Of a stretch of DNA of 64,000 nucleotides, positions 35,226-44,484 are shown in pieces (the first letter of the stretch is position 1; each line of letters starts with the position of its first letter). The DNA comes from Shinella lacus (GTDB lineage Bacteria; Pseudomonadota; Alphaproteobacteria; Rhizobiales; Rhizobiaceae): assembly GCF_010994755.1 (NCBI RefSeq), contig NZ_WHSB02000009.1, positions 62,001-126,000 on the forward strand. The letters run 5' to 3'. The position numbers were made by a program, and so were the translations under genes. The notes under the pieces were generated by a model that searched no databases, had not been told where the DNA came from, and saw only the letters and a program-made list of their open reading frames with translations.

Positions 35226-36020
35226 TCAGCCGATCAGCAGCGCGTCGTCGTCGAGCGTCTGGCCGCGCATCTTGCGGAACATCGCGATCAGGTCCTCGAC
35301 CTGCAGCGTCTTGCGGCTGTCGCCCGAGACGTCGAGCACGATCTCTCCGCCATGCAACATGACGGTGCGGTGGCCGTAATCGAGCGCCTGGCGCATCGAA
35401 TGCGTCACCATGAGGGTGGTCAGCTTGCGCTCGGAAACGATCTTCTGCGTAAGGGTCATGATGAATTCCGCCATGCCCGGATCGAGCGCCGCGGTATGCT
35501 CGTCGAGCAACAACACGTCGGAGCCGGCAAGCGTCGCCATGACCAGCGAAACGGCCTGCCGCTGGCCGCCGGAAAGCAGGTCCATCCGGTCGCGCATGCG
35601 GTTTTCAAGGCCGAGGTTCAACTCGGCAATGCGCTCGCGGAAATGCGCGCGGCGCTGTGGGCCAAGCGCCGAGGAAAGGCCGCGCCGTTCGCCACGGCGG
35701 GCGGCGAGCGCCAGGTTCTCCTCGATGGACAGCGCTCCGCAGCTTCCCGTCAGCGGATCCTGGAAGACGCGGGCAACGCGGCCAGCGCGGGCGGCCGTGC
35801 CCTGGCGGGTGACATCTGTCGTGCCGATGTTCACCTGGCCCTCGGTGGCGATCACGTCGCCGGCGAGCACGCCGAGCAGCGTCGATTTGCCGGCGCCGTT
35901 CGAGCCGATGACGGTGACGAACTGGCCTTCTTCGATGGTGAGGCTGACACCGTTCAGCGCCTGTTTCTGCAACGGCGTGCCCTTGCCGAAGGTGACCTTG
36001 ATGTCGGAAACGGAGATCAT
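35226..36020 (-). CDS. ABC transporter ATP-binding protein (COG1101 type)
   Basis: 264 residues. Walker A GSNGAGKST at 39-47, signature LSGGQRQAVSLVMAT, Walker B DVLLLDEHTAALD and the H-loop VTHSMRQAL are all intact. It belongs with the permease and binding protein upstream, the COG2984/COG4120/COG1101 importer set; relatives in Firmicutes (TrpXYZ) have been linked to tryptophan or tyrosine uptake, but the rhizobial substrate is unknown. Start ATG overlaps the permease stop by 1 base (TGATG). Confidence 0.93.
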   Translation of the reverse strand: MISVSDIKVTFGKGTPLQKQALNGVSLTIEEGQFVTVIGSNGAGKSTLLGVLAGDVIATEGQVNIGTTDVTRQGTAARAGRVARVFQDPLTGSCGALSIEENLALAARRGERRGLSSALGPQRRAHFRERIAELNLGLENRMRDRMDLLSGGQRQAVSLVMATLAGSDVLLLDEHTAALDPGMAEFIMTLTQKIVSERKLTTLMVTHSMRQALDYGHRTVMLHGGEIVLDVSGDSRKTLQVEDLIAMFRKMRGQTLDDDALLIG

Positions 36021-36922
36021 CAGGCGGCTCCCCCGCGGCGAAGGCGCGGCAGCACGAGCGCCACGGTGACGAGCAGCGCCGTCACGAAATTGAGGTCGGA
36101 GGCCTGGAGCCCCAGTATATCGGAAGAGAGCGCAAGCTGGATGGCGATGCGGTAGAGGATCGACCCCAGCACGCAGCCGATCAAGGCCATCAGCAGGCCA
36201 CGGGTGCCAAACAGCGTCTCGCCGATGATGACGGCGGCAAGGCCGACGACGATGGTGCCGACACCGGAGGTGACATCGGCAAAGCCGTTCGTCTGGGCAA
36301 AGAGCGCCCCGCCGAGCGCCACCAGCGCATTGGAGAGCGCGATGCCGAGATAGATCTGGCGGTTGGTATCGACGCCCTGCGCGCGGGCCATGCGGGCATT
36401 CGCCCCGGTCGCGCGCATCGACAGGCCGGCATCACTTTCGAGGAAGCGCCAGACCACCACGACGGCGACGAGCACGAGTATGCCGACGAAGAGCGGACGG
36501 ACGTAGAAATCACGAAGGCCGAGGCCGAAGAACGGGCTGATCATCGTGTCCGCATTGATCAGCGCAACGTTCGGCTTGCCCATGACACGCAGGTTGACCG
36601 AGAAGAGCGCGATCATCGTGAGGATCGAGGCGAGCAGGTTGAGGATGCGGAAGCGCACGTTCAGCATCGCCGTCACGAGGCCCGCGCCGGCACCGGCCAG
36701 CATGGCGACCGCGGCCGAAAGCCAGGGATTGACGCCCGCGATGATCAGCACCGCCGTGACGGCCGCGCCGAGCGGGAAGGACCCGTCCACGGTCAGGTCC
36801 GGAAAATCCAGCACGCGGAAGGCAAGGTAAACGCCGATCGCGACGAAGGCATAGACCAGCCCCAGTTCGACGGCACCCCAGAAGGCAATCAGGCTCACGG
36901 CTCTTACGCTTTCTCTCTTCAC
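36020..36922 (-). CDS. ABC transporter permease (COG4120 type)
   Basis: 300 residues with about eight membrane segments; the opening GAVELGLVYAFVAIGVYLAFRVL and the motif PDLTVDGSFPLGAAV mark the branched-chain-permease-like COG4120 family. GTG start at 36922. It follows the binding-protein gene after 104 bases that contain a strong hairpin, so the permease and ATPase may be made in smaller amounts than the binder. Confidence 0.92.
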   Translation of the reverse strand: MKRESVRAVSLIAFWGAVELGLVYAFVAIGVYLAFRVLDFPDLTVDGSFPLGAAVTAVLIIAGVNPWLSAAVAMLAGAGAGLVTAMLNVRFRILNLLASILTMIALFSVNLRVMGKPNVALINADTMISPFFGLGLRDFYVRPLFVGILVLVAVVVVWRFLESDAGLSMRATGANARMARAQGVDTNRQIYLGIALSNALVALGGALFAQTNGFADVTSGVGTIVVGLAAVIIGETLFGTRGLLMALIGCVLGSILYRIAIQLALSSDILGLQASDLNFVTALLVTVALVLPRLRRGGAA

Positions 36923-36964
36923 CCTTTCCGCGGGTCTTGCGGGAGGGGTCTTTTTTAACAGATC

Positions 36965-36993
36965 AACCGCTGCCGGGCGATCCGGCAGCGGTT
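36965..36993 (-). terminator. Intra-operon hairpin between binding protein and permease genes
   Basis: AACCGCTGCCGG (36965-36976) pairs perfectly with CCGGCAGCGGTT (36982-36993), loop of 5. In the transcribed direction a T/A-rich stretch (GTTAAAAAAG) follows. Likely a partial terminator or 3'-end stabiliser that sets the ratio of binding protein to membrane subunits. Confidence 0.65.
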
Positions 36994-37026
36994 GGCTGCG
37001 ATTTTAGCTGTCCGGTGGACGGCGGA

Positions 37027-37980
37027 TTATTCGATGACGCGGGTCGCGCGGCCGACGACGGCTTCCGGCAGCGTCACGCCCATCTTGGTCGCGGCAGCCT
37101 TGTTGACGACGAGGTCGGTGCCGGCGGCAACCTTCACGGCGATATCGCCCGGGTTTTCACCCTTGAGGATGCGCACGACGATCTCACCCGTCTGGCGGCC
37201 GACGTCCTTGTAGTTGAAGCCGAGCGCCGCAATGGCGCCACGCGAGACGGAATCCGTATCGGCGGTGAAGAGCGGAAGCTTGGCTTCTTCGGCAACGGCG
37301 ACGGCACCTTCGAGCGCCGAGATGATCGTGTTGTCCGTCGGGATGTAGATCGCGTCGGCACGGCCGACGAGCGCACGCGCGGCACCCTGCACTTCGGCCG
37401 ACTTGGTGGCGGCGGATTCGACGACCGTCAGGCCGGCCTTTTCCGCTTCCGTCTTCAAGACGGCGAGCAGCGACACGGAGTTCGCCTCACCCGAATTGTA
37501 GAGGAAGCCGATCGTCTTGGCGTTGGGCAGGATTTCCTTGATCAGCGCCAGATGTTCGGCGACCGGCGACATGTCGGAGAGGCCCGTGACATTGCCGCCC
37601 GGCTTGTCCATGTCCTTGACGAGCTGCGCGCCCAGCGGATCGGAGACGGCCGTGAAGACGACTGGGATGTCGCGCGTCGAGGAGACGACGGCCTGCGCGG
37701 ACGGGGTGGAGATGGGCACAATGACGCTCGGCTCTTCGCCGGCGAACTGGCGGGCGATCTGCGCTGCCGTCGCGGGGTTGCCCTGCGCCGATTCGTAGAG
37801 GAAGGTCAGGTTCTCGCCTTCCTTGTAGCCGGCCGCTTCCAGCGCTTCCTTGACGCCGTCCCGGGCGGCATCGAGGGCCGGATGTTCGACGATGGCAGTC
37901 ACGGCAACCGTGACGTCTTCGGCCTTCGCAGGCAGCGAAATCGCGAGCGTGGCCGCAAAAGCGAGCAAAAGTTGACGCAT
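37027..37980 (-). CDS. ABC transporter substrate-binding protein (COG2984 type)
   Basis: 317 residues; residues 1-20 (MRQLLLAFAATLAISLPAKA) are a Sec signal peptide with no lipobox cysteine. The family is recognised by AIVEHPALDAARDGVKEALE near residue 31, YESAQGNPATAAQIARQFAG, and IGFLYNSGEANS. Periplasmic binder of the downstream permease/ATPase. RBS GGAGG is 3 bases from the start (ATGGAGG reversed context shows GATCCTCC), and an inverted repeat CCTAGAA/TTCTAGG lies just upstream. Confidence 0.9.
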   Translation of the reverse strand: MRQLLLAFAATLAISLPAKAEDVTVAVTAIVEHPALDAARDGVKEALEAAGYKEGENLTFLYESAQGNPATAAQIARQFAGEEPSVIVPISTPSAQAVVSSTRDIPVVFTAVSDPLGAQLVKDMDKPGGNVTGLSDMSPVAEHLALIKEILPNAKTIGFLYNSGEANSVSLLAVLKTEAEKAGLTVVESAATKSAEVQGAARALVGRADAIYIPTDNTIISALEGAVAVAEEAKLPLFTADTDSVSRGAIAALGFNYKDVGRQTGEIVVRILKGENPGDIAVKVAAGTDLVVNKAAATKMGVTLPEAVVGRATRVIE

Positions 37981-37990
37981 GGAGGATCTC

Positions 37991-38018
37991 CCTAGAATGA
38001 TTTTGGCCAGTTTCTAGG
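37991..38018. promoter_or_regulatory. Inverted repeat upstream of the ABC importer operon
   Basis: CCTAGAA (37991-37997) and TTCTAGG (38012-38018) form a 7-bp inverted repeat with a 14-base spacer, starting 10 bases before the first gene of the importer operon. Position and symmetry fit a regulator site or an RNA hairpin over the ribosome-binding region; no regulator gene is adjacent. Confidence 0.35.
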
Positions 38019-38097
38019 CAAAACGGGCCTTCAAATCAATTCTCGGAATCCGCTTCTTCGATCACAATTTCTGATAGGAAGCTGCGGCAAAACGGCC

Positions 38098-39336
38098 TCA
38101 GTCGTCCTCGCCATGACCGACGATCATCATCGCCTCGAAGGCCATGCGGTCGACCTTGCGCATGCGCTCGGATTCCGATTTCAACTGGCCGCAGGCGGCC
38201 AGGATGTCGCGGCCGCGCGGGGTGCGGATCGGCGAGGCGTAACCGGCCTGGTTGATGAAATCGGCGAAACGCTCGATCTGCTCCCAGTCCGAACACTGGT
38301 AGTTGGTGCCCGGCCAGGGGTTGAATGGGATCAGGTTGATCTTCGCCGGAATGCCCTTGAGGAGCTGGATGAGCAGCTTGGCGTCTTCCAGCGAGTCGTT
38401 CACGTCCTTCAGCATCACATATTCGAAGGTGATGCGGCGGGCGTTCGACAGGCTCGGATAGGCGCGGCAGGCGTCGAGCAGTTCCTTCAGCGGGTACTTC
38501 TTGTTGATCGGCACCAGCATGTCGCGCAGGTCATCGCGCACCGCGTGCAGCGAGATCGCCAGCATGACGCCGATTTCCGAGCCGGTGCGATAGATTTCCG
38601 GCACGATGCCGGAGGTCGACAGCGTGACGCGGCGGCGCGAGAGCGACAGGCCGTCGCCGTCGGTGGCGATCAGCAGCGCCGTCTTGACGCTCTCGAAATT
38701 GTAGAGCGGCTCGCCCATGCCCATCATGACGATGTTGGAGACCTTCCGGCCTTCGGCGGGCGCGATCATGCCGGCCGGCGTGTCGCGGTCCGGAAAATCG
38801 CCGAGCCGGTCGCGGGCAAGCAGCAGCTGGGCGAGGATTTCCTCGGCGGTCAGGTTGCGCACCAGCTTCTGCGTGCCGGTGTGACAGAAGGAGCAGGTGA
38901 GCGTGCAGCCGACCTGACTGGAAATGCACAGCGTGCCGCGGCCCTCTTCGGGAATGTAGACGGTCTCGATCTCGACCGGACGGCCGGCGCCGCGCGGCGG
39001 GAAGCGTAAGAGCCACTTGCGCGTGCCATCGGCCGAAACCTGTTCCTCGACGATTTCCGGACGGGCGATGGTGAAATGCTTCTTCAGCATCTCGCGCATG
39101 TCCTTGGAGATATTGGCCATATCGTCGAAATCGGAAACGCCGCGCACATAGAGCCAGTGCCAGAGCTGGCTGACGCGCATCTTCACCTGACGCTCGGGAA
39201 TGCCCTTTTCGGCAAGCGCACGACCCATATCCTCGCGCGAAAGGCCGATCAGCGACGGCTTTTCGGCGGCCGGAAGGGTGCGGACCACCGGTGCCTTGAC
39301 CGGCTCGGCCGTGTTCAGAAAATCCATGCTTGCCAT
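38098..39336 (-). CDS. rlmN: Dual-specificity RNA methyltransferase RlmN (23S rRNA A2503 / tRNA A37)
   Basis: 412 residues, radical-SAM enzyme making 2-methyladenosine. The [4Fe-4S] cluster cysteines C144, C148 and C151 are in [14 protein letters not shown]. The C-terminal AACGQL holds C382, the likely methyl-carrying cysteine. [12 protein letters not shown] is the family SAM-binding segment. Start ATG at 39336; the LysR gene upstream on the same strand is 151 bases away and probably separate. Confidence 0.97.
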   Translation of the reverse strand: MASMDFLNTAEPVKAPVVRTLPAAEKPSLIGLSREDMGRALAEKGIPERQVKMRVSQLWHWLYVRGVSDFDDMANISKDMREMLKKHFTIARPEIVEEQVSADGTRKWLLRFPPRGAGRPVEIETVYIPEEGRGTLCISSQVGCTLTCSFCHTGTQKLVRNLTAEEILAQLLLARDRLGDFPDRDTPAGMIAPAEGRKVSNIVMMGMGEPLYNFESVKTALLIATDGDGLSLSRRRVTLSTSGIVPEIYRTGSEIGVMLAISLHAVRDDLRDMLVPINKKYPLKELLDACRAYPSLSNARRITFEYVMLKDVNDSLEDAKLLIQLLKGIPAKINLIPFNPWPGTNYQCSDWEQIERFADFINQAGYASPIRTPRGRDILAACGQLKSESERMRKVDRMAFEAMMIVGHGEDD

Positions 39337-39487
39337 CGGCTCATCCTCAGGAACAGGAAGCGCCGGCGCAGGCTTTTGCGCCGCAAACGGTTCATGCTCG
39401 ACAAGAAGTTCATTGCGGGCCGCTCAGCGCCGCTCGATGCAGCGCGAAGCCCAGTTGCCGGCCCTTTAGCATTGTTCCGACAGAAAG

Positions 39488-40390
39488 TCACCTGCCTTGC
39501 CGGTCGGCGCAGACCTCGCGCAGGCAGGCCCGCAGCCAGCGATGCGCCGGGTCGGCATCCATGCGCGGATGCCAGAGCATGGAGACGGTGAATTCCGGCA
39601 CGTCGACCGGAAGGGCGAAGCTTGCCATGCCCTCGCGAAACCGCGTCGTCGAGCGGTCCGACACCTGCGCGATCAGGTCGGAGCTTCTCGCCAGCGTCAC
39701 GGCCTCGGAAAAGCTTGCGACGGTGACGGCAATGCTGCGCTTGAGGCCGATACGCTCCAGGGCCTCGTCCACCGGGCCGCGCTCGCGCCGCCCCCGCGAC
39801 ACCACGATATGGTCGCCCTGCGCAAAACGTTCCGGGGTCATCGGGCCGTCCAGCAGCGGATGCCCCTGCCGCACGACACCGATGAAACGGTCGCGAAGAA
39901 GCGCCTGCGCCCGGACCTCCGGTCCCGTCGTGCCGCCGATCACGCCCGTTTCGATGTCCACCACGCCGTCGCGCAGCGGCGTGCTCTCCTTGTCGGGTTT
40001 CGGCACGAAGCGGAGCTTGACCCCGGGCGCCTCCCGCAAGACGCGCGCCAGCAGCGCCGGCCCGAACGTATCGACGAAACCCTCGCGGTTGCGCAGCGTG
40101 AAGGTGCGCTCAAGGCTCCCGAGGTCGAGGATTTTGGCCGGCCGCAGCAGCATTTCGGCCTCCGCGACGACCCGGCCGACCTCTTCGCGCAGCTCCAGCG
40201 CCCGTGGCGTCGGCACGAGGCCGCGCCCGGCGCGCACGAGCAGCGGATCGCCGGTCACATCCCGCAGGCGCGCCAGCGCGCGGCTCATCGCCGAGGGGCT
40301 GAGCCGCAGCCGCTGCGCGGCGCGCGCGACATTGCCCTCGGCCAGCAGCACGTCGAGCGTGACGAGAAGGTTGAGATCGGGTCGCGACAT
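39488..40390 (-). CDS. LysR family transcriptional regulator
   Basis: 300 residues. N-terminal helix-turn-helix at about 4-63: LNLLVTLDVLLAEGNVARAA, QRLRLSPSAMSRALARLRDV (recognition helix) and the following wing. The rest is a periplasmic-binding-like effector domain. It is divergent from a DHA2-family efflux gene across 129 bases, so it most likely controls that pump and itself; the effector is unknown. Confidence 0.92.
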   Translation of the reverse strand: MSRPDLNLLVTLDVLLAEGNVARAAQRLRLSPSAMSRALARLRDVTGDPLLVRAGRGLVPTPRALELREEVGRVVAEAEMLLRPAKILDLGSLERTFTLRNREGFVDTFGPALLARVLREAPGVKLRFVPKPDKESTPLRDGVVDIETGVIGGTTGPEVRAQALLRDRFIGVVRQGHPLLDGPMTPERFAQGDHIVVSRGRRERGPVDEALERIGLKRSIAVTVASFSEAVTLARSSDLIAQVSDRSTTRFREGMASFALPVDVPEFTVSMLWHPRMDADPAHRWLRACLREVCADRQGR

Positions 40391-40519
40391 GGTGTGATCC
40401 TAACACGCCCGCGGAAAGATGACATGGCGTCAGACGCACGAATAGAATGCAAATGATGCGCGTTCCGCCATCTTTCGCGACGGCCTATCTGCTTCTCAGG
40501 AAACCGTAAGGAGCAGACG

Positions 40520-41920
40520 ATGAACGACCCACAAACCACAATGGCAAAACGCAGCAGGGCGGGTGCGCTCGCCGGCCTCTCGCTCTGCATCCTTTTGTCC
40601 TCGCTCGGCACCAGCATCGCCAATGTCGCGCTGCCGACGCTGGCGGATGTGTTTTCCGCCCCGTTCCAGCAGGTCCAATGGGTGGTGCTCGCCTATCTTC
40701 TGGCCAGCACCGTGCTGATCGCCAGCATAGGCCGCCTCGGCGATCTTCTCGGCCGCCGCCGGCTGCTTCTGGCCGGCCTGGCGCTGTTTTCCGCCGCCTC
40801 GGCGCTCTGCGGCCTCGCGTCCTCGCTGCCGCTCTTGATTGCCGCCCGCGCCGCCCAGGGGCTCGGCGCCGCCGCCATGATGGCGCTCGCCATGGCCTTC
40901 GTCAGCGAAACCGTGCCGAAGGAGCGCATCGGCAGTGTCATGGGCCTGCTCGGCACCATGTCCGCCGTCGGCACGGCGCTTGGCCCCTCGCTGGGTGGAT
41001 TGCTGATCAGCGGCTTCGGCTGGTCGGCCATCTTCCTCGTCGCCGTACCCTTCGGCCTTCTCGCCTTCGTGCTGGTCCAGCGCTTCCTGCCCGCCGATCG
41101 CGGCGCTGCCACGGTCGGTCGTTTCGACCTCCTCGGCACCGGCCTGCTGGCCGCCACCCTCTCAGCTTATGCGCTGGCGATGACGGCGGGCCAAGGCCGG
41201 CTTGGCGGCGTGAATGCCGCGCTCCTCGCCGCATCGGCCGTCGGCGCAGCGCTCTTCGTTCTTCGGCAGCGCCGCGCCGCCTTTCCGCTGATCCGGCCGG
41301 CCGCCTTTCGCCGGGAGGGTTTTCCCGCGAGCCTTGCCGCCAACGTGCTCGTCGCAACGGTGATCATGGTGACGCTGGTCGTGGGACCGTTCTACCTGTC
41401 CCGCACGCTCGGCCTCGGTCCGGCGCAGGTCGGCTTCGTGCTGGCGATCGGTCCCGTGGTTTCCGTGCTGACCGGCTTTCTGGCCGGCCGCCTGGTCGAC
41501 CGTTTCGGCGCGGCCCCCATGGTCGCCGCCGGGCTTGCCAGCATGGCGACGGGTGCCGTGGCCATGCCGGTGCTTTCCGCGCTCGTCGGCCTTGCCGGCT
41601 ATATCGCGGCGATCGTCGTGCTGACGCCCGGCTACCAGCTCTTCCAGGCCGCCAACAACGCCGCCGTCATGACGGGCATTGCCGCGGATGAACGGGGCGT
41701 CACCTCGGGCCTGCTCAACCTGTCGCGCAATCTCGGCCTGATCACCGGCGCCTCGCTGATGGGAACGGTCTTCACGCTGGCCGTCGGCACGAAGGACGTC
41801 GCGGGCGCGAACGGCCCGGCCGTGGAGACGGGCATGCATGTCACCTTCGCAGTGGCCGCCGCCCTGCTGCTCGCGGCGCTGGCGCTCGCCGCACCCGGCC
41901 TGAAGCGCGCCGCCGCCTGA
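40520..41920 (+). CDS. MFS efflux transporter, DHA2 (14-helix, EmrB/QacA-like) family
   Basis: 466 residues with about fourteen membrane segments. Motif A IGRLGDLLGRRRLLLAGLAL at about 70-89, motif in helix 4-5 RAAQGLGAAAMMALAMAF, and LGTMSAVGTALGPSLGGLL (motif C of exporters) are visible. RBS AAGGAG is 6 bases before the ATG. Paired with the divergent LysR regulator; export of drugs or toxic metabolites is inferred from family. Confidence 0.92.
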   Translation: MNDPQTTMAKRSRAGALAGLSLCILLSSLGTSIANVALPTLADVFSAPFQQVQWVVLAYLLASTVLIASIGRLGDLLGRRRLLLAGLALFSAASALCGLASSLPLLIAARAAQGLGAAAMMALAMAFVSETVPKERIGSVMGLLGTMSAVGTALGPSLGGLLISGFGWSAIFLVAVPFGLLAFVLVQRFLPADRGAATVGRFDLLGTGLLAATLSAYALAMTAGQGRLGGVNAALLAASAVGAALFVLRQRRAAFPLIRPAAFRREGFPASLAANVLVATVIMVTLVVGPFYLSRTLGLGPAQVGFVLAIGPVVSVLTGFLAGRLVDRFGAAPMVAAGLASMATGAVAMPVLSALVGLAGYIAAIVVLTPGYQLFQAANNAAVMTGIAADERGVTSGLLNLSRNLGLITGASLMGTVFTLAVGTKDVAGANGPAVETGMHVTFAVAAALLLAALALAAPGLKRAAA

Positions 41921-41933
41921 CAACCGCACAAAC

Positions 41934-41964
41934 AAAAAGGGCCGGCGTGATGCCGGCCCTTTTT
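41934..41964. terminator. Bidirectional terminator between the DHA2 gene and the IalB-like gene
   Basis: AAAAAGGGCCGGC (41934-41946) / GCCGGCCCTTTTT (41952-41964): 13-bp stem, 5-base loop, T-tracts on both sides, between convergent genes. Confidence 0.9.
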
Positions 41965-41983
41965 GTTTTAACGAGTGAATGCC

Positions 41984-42487
41984 TCAGCGGCAGCCTTCGA
42001 TCTGCTTCAGCGCCGCCGAAATGCCGGAGAGCGAATAGGAATAGGCCGTGCCCGTGCCGCGGCGCGATTTCGCCTGGACCTGCATGTCCTTGCCGCTCTT
42101 CATGGCATTGACGAGGGCGGGCTCTTCCGCGGCGTTTTCCACCCAGGCCGAATTGCCCTTGGTGAACATCACGAAGGTGCGGCCATCGATGACGACGTTG
42201 ACCTTGGAGTTTTCCTGCAGCGGATAGCCCATCATCGCCTGCGGCTCGTAGCTGATGTTCTGGCCCGGGCGCTGCGAGACGAGGAAGAACACGTCGCCGT
42301 GATCGACGCCGGCCGGGTTCTTTTCCTTCGGCACGGAGAGCACGTAGCAGACCTTGCCGCCGTTCGCCTGGTAGGAATAGGCGCCCCAGGCGTTGAACTG
42401 CTGAATGCGCGTCGGCGATTGGGCGGAGGCAACGCCTGCGGTCGCGAGAACGAGGGCGAGTGCGGTTGCGAGCTTTCTTACGAACAT
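41984..42487 (-). CDS. Invasion-associated locus B (IalB) family periplasmic protein
   Basis: 167 residues from the ATG at 42487; the upstream in-frame part is not conserved. Signal peptide 1-22 (MFVRKLATALALVLATAGVA SA, cleaved before QSPTR). The family pattern WGAYSYQANGGKVCYVLSVPKEK and FMFTKGNSAWVENAAEEP-like segment (VMFTKGNSAWVENA) supports IalB, named after a Bartonella invasion protein but widespread in free-living Rhizobiales. Two cysteines (about 48 and 166) could pair. Periplasmic; exact role unknown. Confidence 0.87.
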   Translation of the reverse strand: MFVRKLATALALVLATAGVASAQSPTRIQQFNAWGAYSYQANGGKVCYVLSVPKEKNPAGVDHGDVFFLVSQRPGQNISYEPQAMMGYPLQENSKVNVVIDGRTFVMFTKGNSAWVENAAEEPALVNAMKSGKDMQVQAKSRRGTGTAYSYSLSGISAALKQIEGCR

Positions 42488-42817
42488 GTTTTCCTGCCGG
42501 TTGTCTTGCCTGTGGTTTGCCGACCGAAGGCGGCGCCTTCGATGCCGGTGTCGGCCATGCATGATGACGATTTAATTCATTTTGACTTAATTCAGGTTAC
42601 CAAACCGTCAACAGGGGCCATTTTACTCAGGGTTACCGCGCCGCACCGGGACAAATTTGCGTCGAAATCCCGCCGCTGCCTTCAGAAGAAAGGCGGGCGT
42701 CCCCAGTCCCCTTTTGGTGAGATAGAAACCCGTCGAAATCATTTAAGGCACAAGGAATAGGGCAAGAATTTGACTTGCGCTACCGCGGGTGGAACGACGA
42801 TCGGCAGGCAGCCGGAT
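42488..42817. other. 330-base non-coding region upstream of the IalB-like gene
   Basis: AT-richer than flanking genes. TTAATTCA occurs at 42572-42579 and 42587-42594, and TCAGGTTACC is echoed by TCAGGGTTACC about 36 bases later. These direct repeats probably belong to the IalB gene promoter region. I see no convincing gene or RNA. Confidence 0.3.
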
Positions 42818-43207
42818 TTACCGAGCGGGCTGCCCGTCCGGCTCGTCCGCCATGGCCTTGTCGGCGGCCACATAATGGTCCTCGCGGATATGCCCGCGGA
42901 TCGCCGCGAAGGCGGCCGTCAGCACGGCAATATCGTCGGAAAAGCCGACAAGCGCGAAGAAATCCGGCACGCCATCGAGCGGCAGCACGAAATAGGCGAG
43001 CGCGGCCAGCAGAATGCCGCGAACCCGCGTCGGCGTGCGGGAATCCAGCGCGCAGTAGTAGGCGGCCACGAGATCGCGGGAGAAGGGAACCTGGCGCATC
43101 GCGCGCTTCAGGACCGGCCAGAACCGCCGTTTCACGCGGCTTTCCTGGCGCTCCTGCTCGTCCTCGTCTCCCGGCAGAAGGATCTCGCCGATCTTCACAT
43201 CATCCAT
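42818..43207 (-). CDS. YkvA family (DUF1232) protein
   Basis: 129 residues. The DUF1232 core LLAALAYFVLPLDGVPDFFALVG followed by FSDDIAVLTAAF is present at about 68-100; this short hydrophobic Pro/Asp-Gly pattern (YxxxPxDxxPD) defines the family. A charged N-terminus (about 1-30) precedes it. Function unknown; probably membrane-associated. Upstream of it on the same strand are phhB and phb genes, 71 bases away. Confidence 0.88.
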   Translation of the reverse strand: MDDVKIGEILLPGDEDEQERQESRVKRRFWPVLKRAMRQVPFSRDLVAAYYCALDSRTPTRVRGILLAALAYFVLPLDGVPDFFALVGFSDDIAVLTAAFAAIRGHIREDHYVAADKAMADEPDGQPAR

Positions 43208-43278
43208 GCATGGCCTCCTTCAGGTGGCGATGCCGGAAAAGCCCGGCGGGAATCATATGGGAATGCCTTCACGCGCCT

Positions 43279-43587
43279 TCAACTCTTCGTGCGTTCGCCC
43301 GCAGCCTTGTCCATTGCGGTCGCGAGCTTCATGTCGAGCTCGGTCAACCCGCCCGCATCATGGTTGGTGAGCCGCACCTCGACGCGGTTATAGACGTTGA
43401 ACCATTCGGGGTGGTGGTTGAATTTTTCCGCGGCCAGCGCCCCCTCGGTCATGAAGCCGAACGCCTCGCGAAAGGTCTTGAACTTGTATTTCTTCTCGAT
43501 GGCGATGCCGTCGTCCGAGCGGGTCCAGCCGTCGAGACCCGCCAGCGCTTCGGAAATCGCCTCTTCGCTCAGTTTTTCCTGTTTCAT
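43279..43587 (-). CDS. phhB: Pterin-4a-carbinolamine dehydratase
   Basis: 102 residues, full length for the DCoH/PhhB family, from the ATG at 43587 with GGAGAGGG upstream. The active-site motif is EKFNHHPEWFNVYNRVEVRLTNHD (key parts NHHPEW and the later LTNHD), containing the histidines that dehydrate 4a-hydroxytetrahydropterin. Phenylalanine hydroxylase, its usual partner, is not in the window. It follows phbB by a terminator hairpin, so it likely has its own promoter. Confidence 0.93.
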   Translation of the reverse strand: MKQEKLSEEAISEALAGLDGWTRSDDGIAIEKKYKFKTFREAFGFMTEGALAAEKFNHHPEWFNVYNRVEVRLTNHDAGGLTELDMKLATAMDKAAGERTKS

Positions 43588-43619
43588 GGCGCCCTCTCCT
43601 TTTTCCGATCCTACCATAT

Positions 43620-43643
43620 GAAAACGGCGCCCGAAGGCGCCGT
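43620..43643 (-). terminator. Terminator of the phbAB operon
   Basis: Stem ACGGCGCC (43624-43631) / GGCGCCGT (43636-43643) with a CGAA/TTCG tetraloop; on the minus strand TTTTC follows. It lies 22 bases beyond the phbB stop and before phhB. Confidence 0.8.
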
Positions 43644-43664
43644 GTTCCTTATCGTTGGAAAAGC

Positions 43665-44390
43665 TCAGACGAAGAACTGGCCGCCGTTTGCCGAAACGGT
43701 GGAGCCGGTGATGAAACCGGCATCGTCCGAGGCGAGGAAGACGACGATGCGGGCGATCTCCTCCGGCTCGCCGAGGCGGCCGACCGGGATCTGCGGGATG
43801 ATGCGCTCGTTCAGCACCTTTTCCGGGATGGCGCGCACCATTTCCGTGCCGATATAGCCGGGGCAGATGGCGTTGACGGTGATGCCCTTGGCGGCACCCT
43901 CCTGGGCGAGCGCCTTGGTGAAACCGAGGTCGCCGGCCTTGGCGGCGGAATAGTTCGCCTGGCCCATCTGGCCCTTCTGGCCGTTGATGGAGGAGATGTT
44001 GATGACGCGGCCGAAGCTGCGGTCGCGCATGCCGGTCCAGACCGGGTGGGTCATGTTGAAGAGGCCGGTGAGGTTGGTGTTGATGACGGCGCCCCACTGG
44101 TCGGGCGTCATCTTGTGGAACATCGCGTCCTTGGTGATGCCGGCGTTGTTGACGAGAATGTCCACGGGACCGAGATCGGCCTCCACCTTGCCGATGCCCT
44201 CGACGCAGGCCTCGTAGCTCGCAACATCCCACTTGTAGACCGGGATGCCGGTTTCCGCCTTGAAGGCGTTGGCGGCGTCGTCATTGCCGGCATAGCTTGC
44301 AGCCACCTTGTACCCGGCTGCCTTCAGCGCCACCGAAATGGCGGCACCGATGCCCCGCGATCCACCCGTTACCAATGCTACCCTGCTCAT
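43665..44390 (-). CDS. phbB: Acetoacetyl-CoA reductase
   Basis: 241 residues from the ATG at 44390. NADPH-dependent reduction of acetoacetyl-CoA to (R)-3-hydroxybutyryl-CoA, second step of polyhydroxybutyrate synthesis. TGGSRGIG at 8-15, NNAGI at 81-85, catalytic S134, Y147 and K151, and the family-specific INGQKGQMGQANYSAAKAG are all present. It follows phbA after 94 bases on the same strand. Confidence 0.97.
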   Translation of the reverse strand: MSRVALVTGGSRGIGAAISVALKAAGYKVAASYAGNDDAANAFKAETGIPVYKWDVASYEACVEGIGKVEADLGPVDILVNNAGITKDAMFHKMTPDQWGAVINTNLTGLFNMTHPVWTGMRDRSFGRVINISSINGQKGQMGQANYSAAKAGDLGFTKALAQEGAAKGITVNAICPGYIGTEMVRAIPEKVLNERIIPQIPVGRLGEPEEIARIVVFLASDDAGFITGSTVSANGGQFFV

Positions 44391-44484
44391 GTGGCTCACT
44401 CCCCTTAGTTTGTTTTCGTATAGACCCGTCGCCCCGTTGCCGTGCAGGCGGCGGGTCATGGCAAAGCAGATTGTAAGCTGATGC

